From NCBI GenBank assembly GCA_902168205.1, contig CABHOK010000001.1:1-64000 (forward strand): a stretch of DNA of 64,000 bases, written 5' to 3'. Shown here in pieces: positions 17,240 to 26,875 of this stretch. The stretch is from an uncultured Chitinophaga sp. (GTDB taxonomy: Bacteria; Bacteroidota; Bacteroidia; Cytophagales; Cyclobacteriaceae). The notes under the pieces are model-generated. The model was not told the DNA's origin. It worked only from the letters and a program-made list of their open reading frames with translations, and made no database searches. Position 1 is the stretch's first letter, and each line of letters starts with the position of its first letter. The position numbers and the translations under genes are program-made.

Positions 17240-18151
17240 TTACTGGTTCTTATCAAATTTAATTGTGTAGAGTACGCCAGCCATCAGTGTTGTAGACTGC
17301 CCTGCGTTACGACCGGCCACCGTATAGTGTGCCGAACCTCTCACAGCCATGCCCTGCGGCTTTGGTAAATAGTACATAACCAGTGCACCTGTTTTTATCA
17401 TGTTCATGCGATTGGAAACAAACGGCATATCCTGTCTGCGGATGTCGCCTCCTCCCAATGTATTCTGTTGTATATAGTTCAGTTCTGCCTGCAGCGGACC
17501 TTTTTGATAGCCCATGCTTACAAACACATCAAATACGTTTGGCATTTTTACTTCATCGCTCATCACGAATTCATTTCCATCGTAGTAAGAAGGGCGATCA
17601 AGTGTTGTGTTGCTTCGCCAGGTATAAGCCCCTGACGCATTTACAAACCAGCCTTGCTGAATTTTATAATAAGCCGTGAGGCGGTATGAAAGATTCGTAG
17701 TGTGTGCGCCCAATGCCAACGGATAGAAATCGGGCGTATAGTCACTCAGTGGTGTTGAGAAGTTCAACACGGCAAACGTATTGAAAGCGCTTTTCTCAAA
17801 TTTCTTTCCGAAGAAATTATACTTTACTCCGAGCGAAAGATCCTGCAAGCCTTCCATGCCACTCAGGGTTCCCTGGCTGGCCTTTGTCTTCACATACGGT
17901 ACCATGGCTATAACATTTACTTTGTTGGTTATACCATACGTACCGACCCACGTCAGGCTCTGTGTCGTTACATGCCCGATGTTTCCATTTTCACGTTTCA
18001 GCTCTCCTTCCCAATAGTCAGTCCAGCGGTCATGCATATACATGAATCCGGTACAGAGACTTTTCTTCTGCATCATCAACCCATCTGTCAGGTTCTGAGC
18101 GAAAGAGAGAGTGGGAACAAGTCCCAGCATTAGCAGGTAGATTTTCTTCAT
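17240..18151 (-). CDS. Outer-membrane beta-barrel, transporter-like
   Basis: A 303-residue protein from ATG 18151 (signal peptide MKKIYLLMLGLVPTLSFA-Q; frame open to 18205). The body has alternating hydrophobic strands typical of a 12-14-strand barrel of the 'MetA-pathway of phenol degradation'/transporter type (PF13557): motifs WVGTYGITNKVNVIAMVPY, LQDLSLGVKYNFFG and TTLMAGVLYTIKF at the C-terminus. The substrate is unknown. It is the first gene of the operon with the haloperoxidase, and the early residues TDGLMMQKKSLCTGFMYMHD are rich in metal-binding types (M, H, C, D), which suggests a metal substrate but does not show it. Confidence 0.75.
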   Translation of the reverse strand: MKKIYLLMLGLVPTLSFAQNLTDGLMMQKKSLCTGFMYMHDRWTDYWEGELKRENGNIGHVTTQSLTWVGTYGITNKVNVIAMVPYVKTKASQGTLSGMEGLQDLSLGVKYNFFGKKFEKSAFNTFAVLNFSTPLSDYTPDFYPLALGAHTTNLSYRLTAYYKIQQGWFVNASGAYTWRSNTTLDRPSYYDGNEFVMSDEVKMPNVFDVFVSMGYQKGPLQAELNYIQQNTLGGGDIRRQDMPFVSNRMNMIKTGALVMYYLPKPQGMAVRGSAHYTVAGRNAGQSTTLMAGVLYTIKFDKNQ

Positions 18152-18355
18152 ATATGTATTTGGGTAATAAGGTTTCCTTGTAAGGATGTGATTAAAAAGA
18201 ATCACAAAGAGCAGTTCCTCTTCCTTGCGTTACGCAGCATCCGGTTATAGCTGACAGCATATCAATACTCCTTGAGATATAATATATCCCGTGGAAATGA
18301 GATGCTCTGCTAAAATAAATTCAGATCTAACGTAAAAGGAATAACAGAAGCTTGA

Positions 18356-18898
18356 TCAAGCTCTTTCAGGAGGATGTATAATAGACGCACAGAAAGACTG
18401 TATAAACACAACGGTTACGCTTTCCGGACTTACGTTTTGTGACCAACCCTCAGACGAGGACTTGATTGTATAAGTGCCAACTAAATATTCTTTGATAAAC
18501 GATGGCAGTGTGGTGGAATGACTTTTACCATCGGGCGATTTATCAGCAAAAGTCTTGACATAATCGGTGAGGGCCTGGTTGATGCGCTTGCTCTGCTGAT
18601 CTTTAACACATACTATATATAGTGTATCTTGAGAAAGGCGTTGCTTCACCATGTGGTAGAACTCACCATTGTGCTCAAACTCACCGTCTACACGTTGATA
18701 TTCCTGCGAGTCGTTTGCGTATGGTACTGCGAGCGGAACCTTGATGGTAACAGTTTCCAGTTCATTATAATTTTCAGCATCGAATCGCTGAATGAGTTCC
18801 TGCCTGTTCTGGTAATGCAGCCCGAAGAACAATCCATAGTACCCCAGCACATTGAAGAGCAGGAGAAAAATGAAGGCTATGGATACAATCTTTTTCAC
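18356..18898 (-). CDS. Hypothetical membrane-anchored protein
   Basis: A 180-residue protein from GTG 18898, with a hydrophobic N-terminal segment (residues 5-26: SIAFIFLLLFNVLGYYGLFF) that is a signal anchor or uncleaved signal. The rest is a soluble domain of mixed strand and helix content, with ESVTVVFIQSFCASIIHPP at the end. I do not recognise it. It lies 204 bp upstream of the haloperoxidase operon on the same strand and may be linked to it in function. Confidence 0.7.
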   Translation of the reverse strand: MKKIVSIAFIFLLLFNVLGYYGLFFGLHYQNRQELIQRFDAENYNELETVTIKVPLAVPYANDSQEYQRVDGEFEHNGEFYHMVKQRLSQDTLYIVCVKDQQSKRINQALTDYVKTFADKSPDGKSHSTTLPSFIKEYLVGTYTIKSSSEGWSQNVSPESVTVVFIQSFCASIIHPPERA

Positions 18899-19003
18899 GG
18901 GCAGAGCTTGGGGCTACTGCATAGATATGAATTTTAGTTTAATTAAACAACGGGCGAAACCGTTTTCTATAGTACCTGGCCGCGATTGGCATTCCAAAAC
19001 AGG

Positions 19004-19633
19004 CTATAGCGGAACGTAAACCACTTTTTTGGTTTCGAAAAATTCCTCCGTGAAATAATCCGAAAGATTATAAACCTGGTGGAGTTTTTTGAGCTCCGCG
19101 AGCTCTTCGTCCAGGTCGCCACCTTTTAAATATAGTATACCATTATCCAACGAATGCACGGACTGCTTCTTGGTTTTGTTATGGATCCAGCCGTAAAATT
19201 CCTTTATACGCGTAACGGCACGGCTCACAATGAAATCATATTGCGCCCTTATCTGCTCGGCACGAATCTGTTCACCTCTTACATTTTTTAGTCCTATACC
19301 TTCCGCAACACCTTTCACCACCGTTATTTTTTTACCGATGGAATCTACCAGGTGAAAATTAGTCTCCGGAAAAAGTATAGCAAGCGGTATACCGGGAAAA
19401 CCTCCTCCAGTACCCACATCGAGCACCGAAGCTCCAGGCTTAAAGGCCATAACTTTGGCTATACCCAGCGAGTGCAGTACGTGGTTGATAAACAGATTCT
19501 CTATATCCTTACGGGATACAACATTGATCTTATCATTCCAATCTTTATAGAGATCGAAGAGTTTCGCGAATTGATCTTTCTGCTTCTGCGAAAGGTCAGG
19601 AAAATAATGGAATATAATTTCAGCTCCTTGCAA
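19004..19633 (-). CDS. rsmG: 16S rRNA (guanine527-N7)-methyltransferase RsmG
   Basis: A 209-residue methyltransferase that adds a methyl group to G527 of 16S rRNA in the cytoplasm. Motifs are NDKINVVSRKD (about residue 33), the SAM-binding ASVLDVGTGGGFPGIPLAI (about residues 67-85), FHLVDSIGKK, and FIVSRAVTRI. The length matches the family. The start codon is read as TTG 19633 with GGAG just downstream and no ATG in frame nearby. A short internal repeat (EQIRAEQIRA) sits at about residue 124. It follows the sigma-factor gene on the same strand. Confidence 0.95.
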   Translation of the reverse strand: MQGAEIIFHYFPDLSQKQKDQFAKLFDLYKDWNDKINVVSRKDIENLFINHVLHSLGIAKVMAFKPGASVLDVGTGGGFPGIPLAILFPETNFHLVDSIGKKITVVKGVAEGIGLKNVRGEQIRAEQIRAQYDFIVSRAVTRIKEFYGWIHNKTKKQSVHSLDNGILYLKGGDLDEELAELKKLHQVYNLSDYFTEEFFETKKVVYVPL

Positions 19634-19669
19634 GGCTATATGCGGAAATCAAAAATGAAAAGAAATATA

Positions 19670-20287
19670 CTATATATGATCGCGCTTGTTCTTCACCATC
19701 TCGAACATGAGTTCGCGCGCGCGGTGCAATTGGGCTTTTACGGTACCGAGCGGTGCATCCAGCTCTTCTGCTATTTCTTCATACGATAATTCGTGGAAGT
19801 AGCGCAGGCGCACCAGCTTCTGATATTTAGCCGGAAGCTTATCAACAAACACCTGGATCAGTTCGGCCTTTTGTGACTTGATGGTTTCTTCCTGCGGATC
19901 GAGATTTTCATCTTCCACATCGATGGAAACGGATTGACCATCATCGTCTGTAAACGTATTTTCAATGCTGAGGGTGTTCAGCTTCTTCTTGCGTATAAAG
20001 TCGATGGTATTGTTAGTAGCAATACGAAAGAGCCATGTACTGAATGTAAAATCTTTTTTAAAGCGGTGCAGACTTCGAAAAGCCTTCGCGAAAGATTCGA
20101 TGGTAAGATCTTCTGCATCGTCAACATTACGAACCATTTTCAGAATCATGTGGTATACCGGGCGCTTATACCGTTGCATGAGTTTGGCATAGGAGCTGTC
20201 ATCGCCTCCTACGGCCATATCAATCAAACGGAAATCTTCCAGTGCTTTTGACGAGAATCTACTTTCTTCTTCTTCTAATTCTTCCAT
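19670..20287 (-). CDS. RNA polymerase ECF-type sigma factor
   Basis: A 205-residue sigma-70 family factor from ATG 20287 (upstream frame extends to 20371). Region 2 contains MQRYKRPVYHMILKMVRNVDDAEDLTIESFAKAF and STWLFRIATNNTIDF; region 4 contains LPAKYQKLVRLRYFHELSYEEIAEELDAPLGTVKAQLHRAR. An acidic linker (TDDDGQSVSIDVEDENLDPQEE) joins them. This type is widespread in Cytophagales and usually has no FecR partner, in line with the absence of one here. It overlaps the end of the glycosyltransferase gene by 13 bp, so the two are cotranscribed. Confidence 0.92.
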   Translation of the reverse strand: MEELEEEESRFSSKALEDFRLIDMAVGGDDSSYAKLMQRYKRPVYHMILKMVRNVDDAEDLTIESFAKAFRSLHRFKKDFTFSTWLFRIATNNTIDFIRKKKLNTLSIENTFTDDDGQSVSIDVEDENLDPQEETIKSQKAELIQVFVDKLPAKYQKLVRLRYFHELSYEEIAEELDAPLGTVKAQLHRARELMFEMVKNKRDHI

Positions 20288-21402
20288 CGTACTTTTTTGG
20301 ACACTAACGCTGTGAGGCCGGTGACAAGATAATAAAAGGCATAAATAAAATCTAAAAGCGGTACGATCCATGCCTCAAACCGATGTCCCAACTTCTTAGA
20401 TGCATAATTTGCCAGAATAGTTAGCAAAACGATACGAAAAACTAATATTCCTGCTGCCAGGTATGTTAGTTCTGGCACAAACAACAATGGAATGCCCACA
20501 AACCAGGTAAGCATCCAGGTTAATGTAAAGAGTCCTAACAAAAAGCGATGTTTAAATTTATAGAGCTTGCCAACGGATAAATGTCTGATTTTCTGCCTGA
20601 AGAAAGATGACCACGTGGTTTTGGGAATCGAAAATACAAGTGAGTCGTACCCCATGATAACCTGTGTATTTTTACCAGTAGCATGTTGATTCACGAACAG
20701 GTCGTCATCACCGCCGGTAACATTCAGATAATTATTAAATCCTTTCTTGTCGAGGAACATAGATTTCCGATAGGCCATATTACGGCCAACACCCATGTAA
20801 GGGTTACCCAGAAGCGCAAAAGAAAAATATTGAATAGCCGTAAGCAGTGTCTCAAAGCGAATGAAAAAATTAAGCAGGCCTGGCACTTTTAAATAAGGAG
20901 ATGTACCCAACACAAAGTTTGTAGACTCACTGAACTGTGAGCTTACGGTGTTAAGCCATTGATTACTTTGTGGCCGGCAGTCGGCATCGGTCAGCAATAT
21001 CCATTCGTACTTTGCAGCCTTGATGCCTAATGTTATACCATATTTTTTACCATTAACATGAGGCGGAGTACGGTTAACGTGTACCATGCGCAGGCGATGA
21101 TCTTTCTTGGTTTCCTCCAGGAGCCAGTCGAAGGTGCTGTCGTTGGAGCGATCGTCAATGACTACGATCTCAAACTCCGGGTAGTCTTGCGCCAGTAACT
21201 GCGGCACCAGCTCGTGAAGATTCTGTTCTTCATCGTGCGCACAAATAACTATGGATACCGGCAAAGATTGTGTTCGCGTTGCATCTTCCTTTTTCCTGGA
21301 AAGGCCAATTAGAAATACCAAAAGATAGATAACCTGTATTCCTGCAAGAACTGAAAAAATAATAAATATGATTTGCAAGCGACTTCTGTTTATGGAAGTC
21401 AC
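20275..21402 (-). CDS. Family 2 glycosyltransferase, membrane-bound
   Basis: A 375-residue GT2 enzyme: one N-terminal transmembrane helix (about 10-32), a GT-A domain with VSIVICAHDEEQNL, IVVIDDRSNDST, LLTDADCRP (the DxD-type motif) and GGDDDLFVNQ, then three or four C-terminal helices. The fold fits a processive or lipid-linked sugar transferase acting at the cytoplasmic face of the inner membrane. QKIRHLSVGKLYKFKHR corresponds in position to the Q-x-x-R-W motif but lacks tryptophan. The start is GTG 21402. The following sigma-factor gene overlaps its 3' end. Confidence 0.9.
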   Translation of the reverse strand: MTSINRSRLQIIFIIFSVLAGIQVIYLLVFLIGLSRKKEDATRTQSLPVSIVICAHDEEQNLHELVPQLLAQDYPEFEIVVIDDRSNDSTFDWLLEETKKDHRLRMVHVNRTPPHVNGKKYGITLGIKAAKYEWILLTDADCRPQSNQWLNTVSSQFSESTNFVLGTSPYLKVPGLLNFFIRFETLLTAIQYFSFALLGNPYMGVGRNMAYRKSMFLDKKGFNNYLNVTGGDDDLFVNQHATGKNTQVIMGYDSLVFSIPKTTWSSFFRQKIRHLSVGKLYKFKHRFLLGLFTLTWMLTWFVGIPLLFVPELTYLAAGILVFRIVLLTILANYASKKLGHRFEAWIVPLLDFIYAFYYLVTGLTALVSKKVRWKN

Positions 21403-21743
21403 AAAGATAAAACGACTGTTTTAGGATAAAAGGGAACGGGAGAAATTAACCTGCCGACCGCAGTTACAACTTGAAATAGCTGCGAGCCTTGAGCTGTGAG
21501 CCGCGAGAAAAAAAGGCTGGCTACTAGCTGCTGGAGGTTTGTCTGTTTTTCTTCTCCAGTGCCCGTAAGCCGGCGGCCGGTAGCTTGTCCGTTGGCTCAT
21601 AGCCACAGGAGAAAAATACATAGCCGCTTCCAGCAGCCAGCAGCACCCTCATGGCTCATAACTCAAGCTCGCGGCTAAAAAGAAGGCCCCGGTAAAAACC
21701 AAGGCCTCTTCTTCTTCTAAACCAAATTTATACGAGAGTGCTA
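21403..21743. other. 341-bp gene-free stretch with imperfect inverted repeats
   Basis: The stretch between the glycosyltransferase start and the susD stop holds GC-rich words repeated in both orientations: cttgagctgtgagccgcgag (21488-21507) against ggctcataactcaagctcgc (21653-21672), tagctgctggagg against cttccagcagcc, and ttctcc against ggagaa round a centre near 21575. It looks like a REP/BIME-like intergenic repeat of the kind scattered in Cytophagales genomes. I see no reading frame with coding character in it. Confidence 0.5.
21676..21715 (-). terminator. Terminator of the susD transcript
   Basis: Read on the minus strand from about 21715, AGAAGAGGCCTTGG pairs with CCGGGGCCTTCTTTTT with a small bulge, and ends in five T. 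It lies 30 bp after the susD stop codon. Confidence 0.75.
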
Positions 21744-23300
21744 CTATTGTTTGTCCCACCAAACATGACCGGAGAGATTGTCGCCTCCCGGCACAGCATC
21801 GTGCGCTGTTTTATAGTTAGTCGGGTTGTTGTTTGCCTCTGATACCGGGTATGGAAATCTGCGGGGTATAGCACCGCCGGTTGCGTTGCCCGGGTAGTTT
21901 ACAGGCGTGAGATTCGGGAAGCCTGATCTTCTCCAGTTAAACCATGCTTCATAACCATTGAGTAACGTTGCTGCCCAGAATTGTGTATTGATCATTTCAA
22001 GACCGTTGTCTGCATCGTATGGATGATCTGCGAGGTAATCATCAGCAGCAGCATCGAGGTTGCCTACATTTGGATACTGACTGAAGTATGTGATGCCTGC
22101 CTTCACGCCGTTGTTATAGTGTGTCTCTGCATCGCCACCAACACCCCACCGTTGTGCTGCATCGGCCAGCAATAACTCTGACTCGGCGTAGGTAAGTATA
22201 AAGGAAGGACCTGCAAGACTTAACAAACTTGGACTAAGACTTGAGTAATCGCCTACAGTAGTATATCCGGGGGCACCGGTTATCGGGCGAACGCCTCCAA
22301 GATCATAACCATTCGGCATACCTTTCTGTACAGCCGGATCTGCGTTTCCTCCGGTAGCATTACCCGATGGATCAAATGTAGGATTGGTAACGGCTATAAC
22401 AGCAAGACGAGGATCATTGTTGTTCTTCAGGAAATCAACATAAGACTTCGACAGTTTTACGTTCTGATTTTCCGGACCTTTCAGCAATACGATACTGTTT
22501 CTGTTTTGTGTTGTCCACGCCCCGGAAGCATCATGTTGGAGGATAGCGTTATCATCATTGCTCTGCATGGTTTTACCGGCAACTTTGGTTACATACTGCT
22601 TCGCTCTTTCAGGATCTATCTTGGTAAGGCGCATGGCCGTCCGCAGCAACAGCGTGTTACCGAAGCGTCTCCACTTCTCGATGTCGCCATCATAGATCAT
22701 GTCACCGATAGGCTTATCAGCACTTGCATCCAGTGCATTGGTAGCTTCTTCTATTTCCTTCAGCAGGTCAGTATATATATCTTCCTGCTTGTCGTATACC
22801 GGGAAATAGTTTTTGCTGTAGTAACCCATACCGGCATCGAAGTATGGAACATCGCCATACAGATCGGTTATACGCTGTAGAATAAGAGCACGCATAATTC
22901 TTCCCACCTGGTGAAGGTTCTTATACTTCTCTTTGTCTTTGGTAAACTGCACAAGTTCTACCACAGGCTTTACCTGGTCAGGATATGCCTTGTCCCAATA
23001 AGCAGAAGCATAGTCGGGATTCAGTATATATTTATCACCAGCCCAATACCCGATAACGGTAGAGAGCTGTTGCATCATGGTAGAAGCATAGATCAGATTA
23101 CCGCGCCATGTTTCATACGCGTTATCAAAGCTTCCGGTATACATGAGTTGCGAAGCGGTTAACAAATAGTTAGGCTCATAGTTGGCGGGGCTATAGGCGG
23201 TAGGATCTGTATTGGTTTCAGCGAAGTCATCTGTACAACTTGTTGAAATCATTGCACCTGCAACTGCCAATGATATATAGGTCAGAAATTTTCTTTTCAT
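21744..23300 (-). CDS. SusD/RagB-family outer-membrane lipoprotein
   Basis: A 518-residue surface lipoprotein (signal peptide with lipobox STSC at about residues 19-22) of the SusD/RagB group, probably the SusD-like subfamily PF12771. The helical TPR-like core includes MRALILQRITDLYGDVPYFDAG and RRFGNTLLLRTAMRLT, and the C-terminal WATLLNGYEAWFNWRRSGFP is a family signature. It binds oligosaccharides or other nutrients at the cell surface and lids the SusC channel. It follows susC by 29 bp in one operon. The substrate is not known because no glycoside hydrolase gene lies in the operon. Confidence 0.95.
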   Translation of the reverse strand: MKRKFLTYISLAVAGAMISTSCTDDFAETNTDPTAYSPANYEPNYLLTASQLMYTGSFDNAYETWRGNLIYASTMMQQLSTVIGYWAGDKYILNPDYASAYWDKAYPDQVKPVVELVQFTKDKEKYKNLHQVGRIMRALILQRITDLYGDVPYFDAGMGYYSKNYFPVYDKQEDIYTDLLKEIEEATNALDASADKPIGDMIYDGDIEKWRRFGNTLLLRTAMRLTKIDPERAKQYVTKVAGKTMQSNDDNAILQHDASGAWTTQNRNSIVLLKGPENQNVKLSKSYVDFLKNNNDPRLAVIAVTNPTFDPSGNATGGNADPAVQKGMPNGYDLGGVRPITGAPGYTTVGDYSSLSPSLLSLAGPSFILTYAESELLLADAAQRWGVGGDAETHYNNGVKAGITYFSQYPNVGNLDAAADDYLADHPYDADNGLEMINTQFWAATLLNGYEAWFNWRRSGFPNLTPVNYPGNATGGAIPRRFPYPVSEANNNPTNYKTAHDAVPGGDNLSGHVWWDKQ

Positions 23301-23329
23301 AAGTTGAATCGGTAATAGTGGATACTTCT

Positions 23330-26300
23330 TTAGAACTTAACATTCACGTTAAAACCATAGGTTCTTACCGGAGGTACACCGCCCAGTTCAAGACCAGGAG
23401 CGTAATTCGAGAAGTTAGATTCCGGATCGATGTTATCCGTCTTCTTCATCAGTATAAACAGGTTGCGTGCTACAAAACTAACAGTAGCGCTCTTCACTAC
23501 ATTGTTCAGCACCTGGCCCGGTATAGTATATCCCAATGTAAACTGACGGAACTTGATGAAGCTTGCATCATGAACAAACGTTGATGACACGTTGTTGGAG
23601 AAATCGCCATAGTAACGTTGTGACGAAGCATTGTTCTCTCCGAATGTTTCTTCGCGACCAACCAACGTTGCTTTATGCAAACCAAACTGGTAACCATAGT
23701 AATCAGTAGCGGAGAATATCTTGCCACCAAATTTACCATCGATCAGGAATGACATGGAGAATTGCTTGAAGGAGAATTCGTTGTTCCAGCCGGCTGTCCA
23801 CTTATGATATGCAGAACCGTATGACTTCAGATCACCACGCTGCGGAACTCCATTTGCGTTTACTACAATTTCACCATTCGCATCGCGCAGGTAATCGAAC
23901 GCCATGATCTGGTGTGCAGCCTCACCTACTATATGTTGTGTAAAGCCGTTACCACTTCGTGACTCGCCTACTGCCAGCGTCTTCTGTCCGTCTGCCAGTT
24001 TAACTACTTCGTTGTTGTTAACAGAACCGTTGAGTGATGACACCCACTGGAAGTCCTGCTTTTTAACAGGCGTTGTAGTCAGCAACATTTCCAAACCGGT
24101 GTTCTTCAACTCACCAATGTTCAACACCACCGAAGTATATCCGGACGTGATTGACGCAGGAGCTTTTACAATTTCGTTGGTAGATTTTTTGTTATACCAC
24201 GTAAGATCTAAGCGCACACGGTTTTCGAGGAAACCTAATTCAGTACCTATTTCTACTTCCGTTGCTTCTGAAGGTTTCAGGTCGCTGTTGGGTATAGCCG
24301 TGTTGATGATTGTACCGATCGGATATCCGTTTATAGTGCGGGCATCTATACCATAGTTCAATACAGTCTGATACGGATCTGTAGCTTGTCCTACTTTAGC
24401 ATAACCGGCACGCAGTTTACCAAAGGTAAATGATTGACCGAGATTCCATAGTTCTGAGAATACAAATGAACCACTTACAGAAGGATAGAATATATCCATC
24501 GCTGATGCCGACAGATTTACACCGGGCACAGCCAAGGTAGAGAACCAGTCGTTACGCCCCGTAGCAGTCAAGAACAGGTAATTCTTATACGCAAGTTCAA
24601 GTGTTCCGTATACAGATTGAATCTCCTGGTTAAAGTCGGTATAGTTAACAGTCTTGTTCTTCGCGTTGGTAATGCTATAGGTAAATGGTACTGCCAGATC
24701 ATTACCGATAAGCTGTGACATTTCAGCTTCCTGCTTGCGCAGGTTCGCTCCTAAATTTGGCGTGATAACAAAATCGGTTCCTACTTTAAATTGTTTTCCA
24801 ATGAGTACATCTGCGTTCAATTCGTAGAACTTGGTTGTTGTTTCCGTAACACGTCCTACAGGTAAATAGGCTGTACCGGAAGGCAACACGTTTGTCATGC
24901 GATCGGTATATGAATCGCGACCGGCACGTCCCTGAACAAAGAAGCCGTTATCAAATGTATAGCGCATCGTCATCGATCCGATGAAACGCTCACGCTTGGT
25001 ATTGTTGATAAACTTCTCGGCAGCAAACCATGGGTTGGTTGCGTATGTGTTATTGGAGAATGATAACTCGGAACCATCTTCTTTTGTACCTGGCTTCAGA
25101 TCATTAATGTTCATGCTGGTTGGCAGGAACATAGCCTGGAAGTTTGCGTTACCGGCACCGTCAGAAAGTAACGGACGGTTCTTTACATCATCCACTACAT
25201 AGTTTGCACGAGCATCAACAGTAAATCTCTTAACAGGTGAAAAGTTAACCGAGAGGTTGAATGAATTTCTTTTCAAACCTGCATTTGGAATGATGGAATT
25301 GTTTTTCAGGTTGCTTGCTGATAAACGTATACCTCCGTTGTCAAATCCTTTGCTGAAAGAAAGTGTATTGGTAAATGTGCTGCCGGTGCGATAAAAATCT
25401 TCCATGTTATTTTTATGCGCAGTATAGGGGCGTGATACACCATCGAAGTTGATTACGTTCGATCCATCGAGCTTCGCACCCCAGCTGCTGTTACCAGCAT
25501 CCAATGCAGCTTGTTGTGTAGCAGGCTTGGTTCCGTTGGAACCGAGACCATATTGATATTGCCAGTCAGTCAAATCCATAACAGACTCGGCTACATAGTT
25601 TGAGTTCAGCTCAATTGTACCGGCACCTTTACCGCTCTTCGTTGTAATAAGTATAACACCGGCTTTTGCGCGTGATCCGTATAGCGCAGCTGCGGCTGCA
25701 CCTTTCAATACCGATATAGATTCGATATCATCCGGGTTTATATTTCCGATACCATCACCACGGTCTGTCTCATTCACCCAACGACCTACCAGCTGAGCAC
25801 TCTCGTTACTCATCGGCACACCGTTGATTACATATAGCGGCTGATTGCTTCCTGTAAGTGTCGATGCACCGCGTATAATAACACTGGTTGATGCACCCGG
25901 ACCACCCGCTACAGAACTTACGTTAACACCGGCAATTTTACCTACCAGCGAGTTTGCTACGTTGGTTTCGCGTGCCTGTGTAAACTGCTCGCCTTTTACT
26001 TCGGTAACAGAATATCCCAGCGACTTTCTTTCTTTCTCAATACCCAATGCTGTTACTACTACTTCGTTCAGTTCGGTAACATCTTCTGCCAACACTACAT
26101 CAATGGTAGTTCTGTTCTGCACGGCAACTTCCTGCGTAGCAAAACCGATGAAGGAAATAACGAGTATATCATTTTCAGAATTAACCGTGATGGTAAATTT
26201 ACCATCGGTATCGGTGGTCGTACCAGTCGATGTACCTTTCAGCAACACCGACACGCCTGGTATCGGTGCGCCCGCACCATCCTTAACCGTACCCGATACA

Positions 26301-26722
26301 GTAATGGGATCAGGTATGGCACGAGTGTTTGCATCGCTTTTACTCGCATCTTCGCCATCGGGGTTTACCGGGCGAAGTACAATACGTTTGCCAACAACTT
26401 TATAGTTTACATCCGGCCCCAGTAAGGCAGCCAGTACTTCTTCGAGTTTTGCATCTTTCACGTGCAGGGTAACACGTTTCTGATCTTCTACCAGCTCGGG
26501 GCTATAAGCAAATTTTACTTTAGCCTGCTCGCTGATCTTGATGAGCGCTTGTTGGAAGTCTTCACTTTCAACATCCAGTGTAATTTTTTTATCCAGCACC
26601 TTTTGTCCCATAGTGTCCACTGCATACACGAACGCTACGGAGAAGGTTGTCAGGAGAATATGGATCAATGTAACTCTCATAAGAAACAATAATGTTTCTT
26701 GAACCGGTTTAGGTTTATTCAT
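23330..26722 (-). CDS. SusC/RagA-family TonB-linked outer-membrane transporter with STN domain
   Basis: An 1130-residue transporter from ATG 26722 (frame open to 26755). In order: signal region (residues 15-36), STN secretin/TonB N-terminal domain (about 45-110; LDVESEDFQQALIKISEQ), carboxypeptidase-like regulatory domain (about 140-225; ISGT-type VSGTVKDGAGAPIPGVSVLLKGTSTGTTTD), the TonB/plug entry ELNEVVVTALGIEKERKSLGYS, plug RGASTLTGSNQPLYVINGVP and a long barrel. The STN domain lets the transporter signal through the FecR anti-sigma encoded just upstream (26876-27976). It imports the substrate gathered by SusD. Confidence 0.96.
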   Translation of the reverse strand: MNKPKPVQETLLFLMRVTLIHILLTTFSVAFVYAVDTMGQKVLDKKITLDVESEDFQQALIKISEQAKVKFAYSPELVEDQKRVTLHVKDAKLEEVLAALLGPDVNYKVVGKRIVLRPVNPDGEDASKSDANTRAIPDPITVSGTVKDGAGAPIPGVSVLLKGTSTGTTTDTDGKFTITVNSENDILVISFIGFATQEVAVQNRTTIDVVLAEDVTELNEVVVTALGIEKERKSLGYSVTEVKGEQFTQARETNVANSLVGKIAGVNVSSVAGGPGASTSVIIRGASTLTGSNQPLYVINGVPMSNESAQLVGRWVNETDRGDGIGNINPDDIESISVLKGAAAAALYGSRAKAGVILITTKSGKGAGTIELNSNYVAESVMDLTDWQYQYGLGSNGTKPATQQAALDAGNSSWGAKLDGSNVINFDGVSRPYTAHKNNMEDFYRTGSTFTNTLSFSKGFDNGGIRLSASNLKNNSIIPNAGLKRNSFNLSVNFSPVKRFTVDARANYVVDDVKNRPLLSDGAGNANFQAMFLPTSMNINDLKPGTKEDGSELSFSNNTYATNPWFAAEKFINNTKRERFIGSMTMRYTFDNGFFVQGRAGRDSYTDRMTNVLPSGTAYLPVGRVTETTTKFYELNADVLIGKQFKVGTDFVITPNLGANLRKQEAEMSQLIGNDLAVPFTYSITNAKNKTVNYTDFNQEIQSVYGTLELAYKNYLFLTATGRNDWFSTLAVPGVNLSASAMDIFYPSVSGSFVFSELWNLGQSFTFGKLRAGYAKVGQATDPYQTVLNYGIDARTINGYPIGTIINTAIPNSDLKPSEATEVEIGTELGFLENRVRLDLTWYNKKSTNEIVKAPASITSGYTSVVLNIGELKNTGLEMLLTTTPVKKQDFQWVSSLNGSVNNNEVVKLADGQKTLAVGESRSGNGFTQHIVGEAAHQIMAFDYLRDANGEIVVNANGVPQRGDLKSYGSAYHKWTAGWNNEFSFKQFSMSFLIDGKFGGKIFSATDYYGYQFGLHKATLVGREETFGENNASSQRYYGDFSNNVSSTFVHDASFIKFRQFTLGYTIPGQVLNNVVKSATVSFVARNLFILMKKTDNIDPESNFSNYAPGLELGGVPPVRTYGFNVNVKF

Positions 26723-26875
26723 AAATTGAAATGTTTTTGTTTTGAACAAGGGCAAAAACTATTGGGCTGCATGATCTCCATCATGCCACCTGGAAAAGGG
26801 CTGGTGATGCTCGTAACATCATCGGCCTCTTTTTTTATATGTATTTCTGTAGGCTTATCTCATAGGCACAGCAGG

